From Gemmataceae bacterium (lineage in GTDB: Bacteria > Planctomycetota > Planctomycetia > Gemmatales > Gemmataceae), in contig JAHBXO010000001.1 in NCBI GenBank assembly GCA_019636445.1, positions 124,001 to 188,000 of the forward strand: a stretch of 64,000 nucleotides of DNA, given 5' to 3'. How positions within the stretch are numbered: position 1 is the stretch's first letter; the number at the start of each line of letters is the position of its first letter. This document shows, piece after piece, positions 8,677 through 14,884 of the stretch. A program made the translations under genes and the position numbers. The notes under the pieces were generated by a model that was not told the DNA's origin, made no database searches, and was given only the letters and a program-made list of their open reading frames with translations.

Positions 8677-9888
8677 ATGTCGATCGTCCGCCGAATCGCC
8701 GAGGCCGTGAAGGCGCTGCGGGGCGCGCCGGAGAAGCCGGCCCCGCCGAAGATCGCGTCGCTGCTGGCACAGCCGTTCGCCCCGGCGGCGGGGTGGTGGC
8801 GTGACGACCCGACGGAACAACTGCGCAACTATCAATCGTGGGTCTACGCGGCGGTGAACGCCATCGCGCAGGAGGTGGCGAAGCAGCGGCCGCACCTGTT
8901 CCTCAACACCGGCCCGGCCGAGCACGAGCAAGCCGCCCTGCCGCACACGCATCCCCTCGCGCGCCTTCTCGACAACCCGAACCCGTGGCTGACGGCGTGG
9001 GAGCTGTGGTACCTGACGGTGGCGTACCTGGAGCTGACGGGCAACTGTTTCTGGTACGTCGCCCCGCTGGCGCACGCGAACGCGCCGGGCGAGATCTGGG
9101 TGGTGCCGACGCCGTGGGTGACGGTGGTGCCCGACGCGACGCGCTACGTGAAGGAGTACCGCGTGGCCGCCCCGAACGCGCGGGCGGAATCGTTCGACCC
9201 CGCCGAGATCATTCATCTCAAGTATCCGAATCCGCTCGATCCGCACTGGGGCCTCTCGCCGTTGCAGGCGAACGCGCTCACCGTGGACGCGAACGTCGAG
9301 CTGCTCAAGTCGCGCCGGCAGACGTTCCTCGCCGGCCCGCGCCCCGGCGTGGTGCTCCGCACCGACCAGACGCTGACCGACCAGACCGTGCGGCGGCTGG
9401 AGGAGAAGCTGCAGGCGAAGTTCGGCGGGCGCGAGCACTGGCACCGGCCGCTGGTGCTGGAGCAGGGGCTGACGGCGTCGCCGTGGACGCTGACGCCGGC
9501 GGAAATGGACTTCCTCAACTCCTCGAAGATGACGCGCGACGAGATCTTCGCGCTCTTCCGCGTGCCGCCGCCGATCGTGGGCCTCGTCGAGAACGCCGGT
9601 CTCGGCGGCGAAATCTGGCACGGTGCCCGCGCCATGTTCTGCGAGGGGACCGTGCAGCCGAAGCTGGACCTGCTGGCGCAGGCGCTGACGCGGGACCTGG
9701 GCCGGCGCTACGGGCCGGACGTGGCGATCGCGTTCCCGGACTGTTCGCCGCGCGTCCAGGAGCAGCGCCGCACCGACGACGAGTTGGACGCGAAGCTCGG
9801 CCTGCGGACTTACAACGAGATCCGCCGCGCGCGGGGATTGAAGCCGTTCGCGGACCCGCGTTTCGACGAGCCGATTCTGCCGCGGTGA
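8677..9888 (+). CDS. Phage portal protein, HK97/GTA family
   Basis: 403 residues, starting MSIVRRIAEAVKALRGAPEK; an upstream extension in the same frame lacks coding character. Portal proteins form the dodecameric ring through which DNA enters the capsid. Family-typical points are NYQSWVYAAVNAIAQEVAK near residue 50, HPLARLLDNPNPWLTAWEL near residue 95, the LELTGNCFWYV strand, DEIFALFRVPPPIVGLVENAG near residue 290, and the C-terminal EIRRARGLKPF. The length matches the family norm (about 400). It is followed by protease and capsid genes, the standard head order, but no terminase gene is visible upstream. Confidence 0.9.
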   Translation: MSIVRRIAEAVKALRGAPEKPAPPKIASLLAQPFAPAAGWWRDDPTEQLRNYQSWVYAAVNAIAQEVAKQRPHLFLNTGPAEHEQAALPHTHPLARLLDNPNPWLTAWELWYLTVAYLELTGNCFWYVAPLAHANAPGEIWVVPTPWVTVVPDATRYVKEYRVAAPNARAESFDPAEIIHLKYPNPLDPHWGLSPLQANALTVDANVELLKSRRQTFLAGPRPGVVLRTDQTLTDQTVRRLEEKLQAKFGGREHWHRPLVLEQGLTASPWTLTPAEMDFLNSSKMTRDEIFALFRVPPPIVGLVENAGLGGEIWHGARAMFCEGTVQPKLDLLAQALTRDLGRRYGPDVAIAFPDCSPRVQEQRRTDDELDAKLGLRTYNEIRRARGLKPFADPRFDEPILPR

Positions 9889-9925
9889 GGCGGGGTGCTG
9901 CGCTCAATGGAGCATCCCGCGATCC

Positions 9926-10008
9926 CCGCGCCCGGCTCCGAAGACCCGTTTGGGCCGTGGGAAGCTCCGCTGACAGGCCCAAACACTCGACAGCACTCGC
10001 GGCTAAAC
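9926..10008 (+). repeat. Long-form composite repeat with a central 9-bp hairpin
   Basis: Two outer pieces (9926-9945, ending GGCTCCGAAGAC; 9996-10008, CTCGCGGCTAAAC) match the two halves of the 38-nt repeat found at 42211, 45058 and, inverted, 44959. Between them is a hairpin with stem 9948-9956 (GTTTGGGCC) and 9976-9984, and a 19-nt loop. Read on the minus strand, this loop matches the loop of the hairpin inside hom at 40643-40679 at 18 of 19 positions. The element fills most of the gap between portal and protease genes. Confidence 0.75.
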
Positions 10009-10051
10009 GATTTCTGATTCCTGACCTCCGACCCCTGACTCCTGGTGCCCC

Positions 10052-10738
10052 ATGAACGAGACCATCCGCGCCGATCCGGCGACGATCCGCCAACTGCCGA
10101 ACGGAACGTTCGGTCGCGTCAACCCCGCGAACGAGACCCTGACGGTGGACGGTGGGGCGATGCTCGTGCGCAGCGTCATCACGACGATCGACCCGGACCG
10201 CTCCGGGGACGTGGTGGTGCCGGCGGGGCTGAAGAACGCGGAGGAGTACCTGCTGAACCCGGTGGTGCTGTGGGCGCACAACCGGGCGCAGTTCCCGCCG
10301 ATCGGGACCTGCGCGTGGCTGGACGTGCAGCCGCGGCGCGTCGTGGCCGAGACGCGCTTCGCGAAGAAGGTGCAGTTCGCGGAGGACGTGTTCCGGCTGT
10401 ACGAGCAGCGGGTGCTGCGGGCGTGGTCGATCGGGTTCGTGCCGCGGAAGGCGTACCGGGTGCCGTCGTCGCACCACGCGGTGCCGGGGCACTATCCGGC
10501 CGACCGCTTCGCGCTGCGGGTGGACGAGTGGGATCTGATGGAGTACTCGGCGGTGCCGATTCCGGAGAACCCCGGCGCGCTGACGGTGGCGCTGCAGAAG
10601 GGCCTGGTGCGCGACCCGACGCTGCGCGACTGGCTCTGGCAAATCCCCGACGACCGCGGCGGCCGGCTGCACCGCGTGGACGCGCTGGCTCCGCTGGTGC
10701 GGCCTGTCGAACGTGACGACACGCGGCATTCGGAGTGA
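10052..10738 (+). CDS. HK97-family prohead protease
   Basis: 228 residues. This family cleaves the scaffold part of the capsid protein during head maturation. The catalytic pair typical of the U35/S78 proteases is visible: His76 in VVLWAHN and Ser126 in RAWSIGF. The N-terminal strand VRSVITTIDPDRSGDVVVPAGL is also characteristic. The length is a little above the usual 170-200, with a Pro/Arg-rich tail after residue 200. It lies 163 bases after the portal gene, with a repeat between, rather than tightly packed as in an active phage. Confidence 0.88.
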   Translation: MNETIRADPATIRQLPNGTFGRVNPANETLTVDGGAMLVRSVITTIDPDRSGDVVVPAGLKNAEEYLLNPVVLWAHNRAQFPPIGTCAWLDVQPRRVVAETRFAKKVQFAEDVFRLYEQRVLRAWSIGFVPRKAYRVPSSHHAVPGHYPADRFALRVDEWDLMEYSAVPIPENPGALTVALQKGLVRDPTLRDWLWQIPDDRGGRLHRVDALAPLVRPVERDDTRHSE

Positions 10739-10771
10739 GCCGGGTTTTGCGTCCCGGAGGGACGCCGGACT

Positions 10772-11045
10772 GTAGCCACGGGTGGAGCGAAGCGGAACCC
10801 GTGGTCGGTCGGAGTTTAAATTCTGCCCCGGAGGGGCAGCGGAACGATGACGGTTCCGTCGCCCCTCCGGGGCGAGTGTGGGTGATGCCGCTTTCCACGG
10901 GTTCCGCTTCACTCCACCCGTGGTCGGTCGGAGTTTGAATTCTGCCCCGGAGGGGCAGCGGGACGAAGGAGGTCCCTTCGCCCCTCCGGGGCGAGCTTTC
11001 CGTCCGTCGCATCCACGGGTTCCGCTGCGCTTCACCCGTGGCTAC
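10772..11045. repeat. Large palindromic repeat, family B, copy 1
   Basis: The left end GTAGCCACGGGTGGAGCG (10772-10789) is matched in inverse orientation at 11028-11045. Inside are repeats of CCACGGGTTCCGCTTCACTC-type hairpins and paired GCCCCGGAGGGGC hairpins, arranged as two tandem half-units of about 130 bases. The same family at 61420-61579 keeps the ends but has a different middle. Confidence 0.75.
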
Positions 11046-11090
11046 AGCCCGCGGCCCCATCCGGGGCCGAAGACGAGAACCAAAAACCTC

Positions 11091-11141
11091 TGAACCCTGA
11101 TTCCCGAACCCTGATTCCTGAACCCTGATTCCTGAACCCTG
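11091..11141. repeat. Short tandem repeat (TGA-CCCTGATTCC type)
   Basis: Four imperfect direct copies of a roughly 15-base unit (variants of CTGAACCCTGATTC) precede the capsid gene. A weaker relative (CTGATTCCTGACCTCCGACC) sits before the protease gene at about 10014. There is no CRISPR-like alternation of repeat and unique spacer. Confidence 0.6.
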
Positions 11142-11159
11142 TTTTCAAGGAGATTTCCC

Positions 11160-12527
11160 ATGTCGATTCACACCGCGGACCCGTTCCAGACGCGCGAGGA
11201 ACTCGTGACGTTCATCGAGCAGCAGGCGGGCACTGCTGTTGAGAAGGCACTGCCGGCGCGCGTGGAACGGCGCGTGCCGTGGGCCACGTCCGGCCCGGTC
11301 GGCCGCGACTCGGCCGGCTACTCGATGCTCAAGGCGGCGGCGTACGCGCTCGGATTCGTCGGCCCCGAACAGGCCAAGGAGGAGATCCACGCGCACCACC
11401 AACTGCGCGACCTGTACGCGAGCTACGGGTTCCTGCCGCACCACGGGCAGCAGTCGTTCCTGGTGCCGTTGGCGTCGGCGCACCTGCCGGCATACGAACC
11501 GCAAGGCCGCAAGCTCCGCGACGAGCTGCGCCAGAAGATGTCGGCGCAGGCGGACCGGTTCGACCCGGACGAGGCCGACTGGATCGGCCGGAAGCTGCGG
11601 CGCAAGGCGCTCGGCCTGGTGGCGGAGGAAGGGGCGGAGCTGGTGCCGAACGCGATGCTCGGCGAGCTGATCGAGCTGCAGCGCAGCCTGGAGGTGTTCG
11701 CGTCGGCCGGGGCGCGCGAGATCGCGCTGCCGCCGAACGGGCGCGTGTCGTTCCCCAAACTCGCGTCGGCGTCGCTGGCGTACTGGGTCGGCGAAGGGGC
11801 GTCCATCACGGAGAGCCAGCCGAGCACGGGCAACCTCGAACTGACGGCGAAGAAGCTCGGCGTGTTCGTGAAGCTGAACAACGAGCTGCTGCGGTTCGCG
11901 TCGCCGTCGGCGGAGGGGCTGGTGCGGTTCGACATGGCGCGGGCCGCGGCGTTGAAGGCGGACCTGGCGATGCTCGAAGGCAGCGGCAGCACGCAGATCA
12001 AGGGGATCACCACCTACTCCGGCATCACGACGCACGTGGCCGGTACGACGGGCGCGAACGGCGACACGTTCACACCGGCCGACGTGGCCGCGATGGAGGC
12101 GCTGCTGCCCGACGCGGTCGAAGCGCCGACGGCGTGGGTGATGCGCAAGGCGATGTTCGCCGCGCTCGTCAACCGGCGCGCCGACGCCGTCAGCGCCGCC
12201 GACGGCAAGGGGCCGTTCCTCTTCCGCGACACGCGATCCCTCGGCGCCGACCGGCCCTCGGAACTGTTCGGCACGAAGGTCGTGCGCTCCGCCCAGGTCG
12301 CCGCGAACCGCACCAAAGGCAGCGCGTCGAATCTGACGTACATCCTGCTCGGGCATTTCCCGGACTGGATCATCGCACGGCTCGGCGTCATGGAGTTCCT
12401 CGCCTCCGGCCACGGCGACACCGCCATCCAGAACGACCAGACGTTCCTCCGCGGCATCCAGCACATCGACGCGGGACCGCGCCACGAGGCGAGCTTCGTC
12501 TTCTGCGACGACCTCGTGATCGCGTGA
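11160..12527 (+). CDS. Major capsid protein, HK97 fold
   Basis: 455 residues, preceded by AAGGAG at good spacing. Residues 1-170 are charged and helical, fitting a scaffold (delta) domain removed by the protease. After about residue 175 comes the HK97 core: LVPNAMLGELIELQRSLEVFASAGAREIALP, then SLAYWVGEGASITESQPSTGNLELTAKKLGVFVKLNNELLRFASP, the hallmark of the family. The C-terminal part (SASNLTYILLGHFPDWIIARLGVMEFLASGH... GPRHEASFVFCDDLVIA) is also typical. The gene appears intact with no frameshift. Confidence 0.92.
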   Translation: MSIHTADPFQTREELVTFIEQQAGTAVEKALPARVERRVPWATSGPVGRDSAGYSMLKAAAYALGFVGPEQAKEEIHAHHQLRDLYASYGFLPHHGQQSFLVPLASAHLPAYEPQGRKLRDELRQKMSAQADRFDPDEADWIGRKLRRKALGLVAEEGAELVPNAMLGELIELQRSLEVFASAGAREIALPPNGRVSFPKLASASLAYWVGEGASITESQPSTGNLELTAKKLGVFVKLNNELLRFASPSAEGLVRFDMARAAALKADLAMLEGSGSTQIKGITTYSGITTHVAGTTGANGDTFTPADVAAMEALLPDAVEAPTAWVMRKAMFAALVNRRADAVSAADGKGPFLFRDTRSLGADRPSELFGTKVVRSAQVAANRTKGSASNLTYILLGHFPDWIIARLGVMEFLASGHGDTAIQNDQTFLRGIQHIDAGPRHEASFVFCDDLVIA

Positions 12528-12543
12528 TTGCGAATTTCGATCC

Positions 12544-12574
12544 GCCCGCGGACGTTCGTCCGCGGGCTTCTTTT
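12544..12574 (+). terminator. Intrinsic terminator after the capsid gene
   Basis: A perfect 10-bp stem (12544-12553 GCCCGCGGAC with 12558-12567), a 4-base GTTC loop and a TTCTTTT tail start 17 bases after the capsid stop. This is the best terminator in the window. It separates the capsid from the connector gene, implying high capsid and low connector output, or independent transcription. Confidence 0.75.
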
Positions 12575-12586
12575 CGGGAGAACACC

Positions 12587-13171
12587 GTGCCGACTCCACT
12601 TGAAAGCCTCTCCGACACCAAGCAGGCGCTCGGCATCGCCGGCACCGACGACGACGACCTTCTCGAACAACTCCAGGCGATGGCGGACGAGTTCATCCTC
12701 CGCCACTGCGGCCGCGACTTCGCCGGCGGCACCTTCACGGAACTTCATCCGACCGGCGGACGGATGATCTTCCTGGCGAACTATCCCGTGACCGAACTCA
12801 CGTCCGTGAAGGTCGATCCCGACGGCGCGTTCGGAGCGGAGACGCTCTTGGACCCGGCGGCGTACACGCTGGTGGCCGAGCGCGGCGTGATCGTATCCCG
12901 CGGCGGGCGCTTCGGCGGCTGCGTCGCGCCGGCCGCGGTGCAGGTGGTGTACGAGACGGCCGCGGACGCCGTGCCGGCGGCGGTGGGCCGGGCGCACATC
13001 GACTTGGTCGGCCACTGGTACCGGCAGGTGAAGACCAACGTGAACTTGAACCAGTTGAACGTGCTGTCGAGGAACGAGAGCGACATCGAGACGCGTTACG
13101 CGGCGGCGGACGCGCCGGTGCCGGCCGCGATCCTGCGGACGCTCGCGCTGTACCGCGTGCCCGCGCAGTAG
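12587..13171 (+). CDS. Phage gp6-like head-tail connector protein
   Basis: 194 residues from a GTG start preceded by a CGGGAG site. The N-terminus (LESLSDTKQALGIAGTDDDDLLEQLQAMADEFILRHCGRDF) is the helical bundle typical of gp6/gp15-like connectors, which sit beneath the portal. A beta-rich middle follows (LANYPVTELTSVKVDPDG), then a final helix (IPAAILRTLALYRVPAQ-like ending). It is the last phage-type gene; its stop is one base from the stop of the opposite-strand histidine kinase, so no tail genes follow. Confidence 0.8.
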   Translation: MPTPLESLSDTKQALGIAGTDDDDLLEQLQAMADEFILRHCGRDFAGGTFTELHPTGGRMIFLANYPVTELTSVKVDPDGAFGAETLLDPAAYTLVAERGVIVSRGGRFGGCVAPAAVQVVYETAADAVPAAVGRAHIDLVGHWYRQVKTNVNLNQLNVLSRNESDIETRYAAADAPVPAAILRTLALYRVPAQ

Positions 13172-13172
13172 G

Positions 13173-14657
13173 TCAATGTTCGACGGAGGCTCTTTCGAGC
13201 AGATTGGCGACACATTCGAGGAGTTCGGGCGGCCGGAAGGGTTTGCGGATGTCGGCCATGGGCGGCCCGCCGGCGAATTCGCGCGACAGGTCGAAATCGG
13301 AGTAGCCGCTCATGACGACGACCGGGACACGGGAGCCGCGGCGGCGAAGGGCGGCGAGGGTGGCCTGGCCGTCGAGGACCGGCATGAGCAGGTCGAGCAC
13401 GATGAGCTTCAGGGCGTCGCCGTGGCGGTCGGCGAGGGCGAGGGCCTCTTCGCCGTGCTCGGCGGTGAGGACGGTCCAACCGGCGGCGCGGAGCGTGAGG
13501 GCGGCGAGTTCGCGGACGGTGGCGTCGTCGTCGACGACGAGAGCGAGATCGCGAAACGTTTTCGAATCGGCCTGTTCGGTGGGGCGGCGCGCCGGGGGAG
13601 GCGTGGCCACAAGGTCCTGTCCGGCGCGGTCGAGGAGTTCGACGCGGACGACGGCACCGGCGGCGCTGGAGGCGAAGGCGACGGTGCCGCCGTGGGCGCG
13701 GGCGATGCCGCGGACGGCGGCGAGGCCGAGGCCGCGGCCCGGCGCCTTGGTCGTGAAGAACGGTTCGCCAAGCCGCTCGCGAATCGTGGGATCGATACCG
13801 GGACCGGAGTCGGCGATCTCGATCCAGACGCGTGTGTCCCCGGCGGAATCGGCGGCCGGTTCGGCACCGTAGCGCACGGTGATCGGCGCGCCCGGGCGGA
13901 TATGGGCCTCCGCGGCATTGCGCAGCAGGTTGGTGACGAGCCGGCGGAGCTGCACCGCGTCGGCAGAAATGCGAACGGGCGAACCAGTCGCGATGGTCAC
14001 AACGGGGTCGTTCGGCAGCATGGGCCGCACGTCCGTGGCGACTTCGTTCAGGAAATCGTTCAGTACGAGGGGCTGGCGGACGACCGTTCCCTTGCCGGTG
14101 TAGGCGACGATCTGGGCGCAGACTTCACCGGCGCGGGCGACGTCGGTTTCGATTGCCTGGGCGGCGGCGGCCGCGTCGCTACCGGCGTCCCTCAAGCGGT
14201 TGGCATGCCCCAGAAGACCGGTGAAGAGGTTGTTGAACTCGTGGGCCAGTCCGCCGGCGAAGCGGACCAATTCCGCGTCGTGACGGAGCTTGAGGCGGGC
14301 CGTTTCCCGACGGATTCGGTCGGCGGTCCGGCGGTCGAGCGCGGTGGGATCGGGTCCCGCTCGATCGGTGAGCGCGAGCAAGCCTAGGGATATCAGACCG
14401 GCCGCGGTGAGGACGAGATCGGCGGGCGCGGCGGGGACGATGGCGAGCGTGGCGAGTCCGAGGCCTCCGAGCGCGACGCCGCGCCAGAGCGGCCACCCGC
14501 CGGCGAGCCAGCCGGCGAAGAGGATGCCAAGCGAGGGTAGCAGCGCGAGCCCGTCGGCGGCGGGAAAGCCGAGCCGAGCCATGACCGCGACCGCACTCCA
14601 GCATGCCGTCGCGAGTGCGACGGACCATAGCCAATACGTTTGCACGAAAGGATCCAA
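13173..14657 (-). CDS. Hybrid sensor histidine kinase / response regulator
   Basis: 494 residues from a TTG start (a GTG four codons in, at 14645, is possible). Four to five membrane segments fill residues 7-97 with no recognisable sensor domain. A kinase core follows: H-box His139 in GGLAHEFNNLFTGLL, N-box Asn247 (LLRNAAEA), G1 DSGPG at 283-287 and G2 GRGLGLAAV. A C-terminal receiver has acidic pocket Asp376-378, phosphoacceptor Asp422 (LDLLMP) and Lys472. The HEFNN box is typical of PleC/NtrB-like hybrid kinases. No partner regulator is adjacent, so the output may pass to a remote HPt or other protein. Confidence 0.9.
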   Translation of the reverse strand: MDPFVQTYWLWSVALATACWSAVAVMARLGFPAADGLALLPSLGILFAGWLAGGWPLWRGVALGGLGLATLAIVPAAPADLVLTAAGLISLGLLALTDRAGPDPTALDRRTADRIRRETARLKLRHDAELVRFAGGLAHEFNNLFTGLLGHANRLRDAGSDAAAAAQAIETDVARAGEVCAQIVAYTGKGTVVRQPLVLNDFLNEVATDVRPMLPNDPVVTIATGSPVRISADAVQLRRLVTNLLRNAAEAHIRPGAPITVRYGAEPAADSAGDTRVWIEIADSGPGIDPTIRERLGEPFFTTKAPGRGLGLAAVRGIARAHGGTVAFASSAAGAVVRVELLDRAGQDLVATPPPARRPTEQADSKTFRDLALVVDDDATVRELAALTLRAAGWTVLTAEHGEEALALADRHGDALKLIVLDLLMPVLDGQATLAALRRRGSRVPVVVMSGYSDFDLSREFAGGPPMADIRKPFRPPELLECVANLLERASVEH

Positions 14658-14884
14658 CGGACGGAGTTTGGGCGTCTGTCCCGTCGTCAGGAACGAAAAA
14701 TGCTAGAGCGCGACCATGGGAACATTACCTCGAGAGTCGACTTTTCTTGAGGAAATGTCGAAATCTGAGCGTGGTTTTGTGTCGGTAACGGATATTTTTG
14801 GGCAGTTGAGATATTACAAAACGGGAACAGGTAAACGCGCGCCAGTACGTGACGCGCGATTGCTTGTCGGATCGATCGTCAAGT

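Larger units (their letters stand above)
10739..11159. other. 420-base gap filled with palindromic and tandem repeats
   Basis: No gene is seen. From 10772 to 11045 lies a large palindromic element whose ends are inverted copies of GTAGCCACGGGTGGAGCG, with inner GCCCCGGAGGGGC-type hairpins and two direct copies of a GTGGTCGGTCGGAGTTT(A/G)AATTCTG segment. From about 11091 to 11141 is a tandem of short units (variants of TGAACCCTGATTCC). The same outer element occurs at 61420-61579. AAGGAG at 11148-11153 is the capsid gene's ribosome site. Confidence 0.8.

Noticed and set aside
11091-11141. CRISPR-like array before the capsid gene
   Set aside because: The units are about 15 bases, imperfect and contiguous, with no unique spacers and no cas genes.
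11279-12586. Upstream extension of the connector frame through the capsid gene
   Set aside because: Arg/Gly-rich shadow of the capsid gene; the GTG at 12587 has its own ribosome site and starts the recognisable domain.
12587-13171. Complete prophage in the 8-13 kb region
   Set aside because: No integrase, repressor, terminase, tail or lysis gene and no attachment-site repeats bracket the module.
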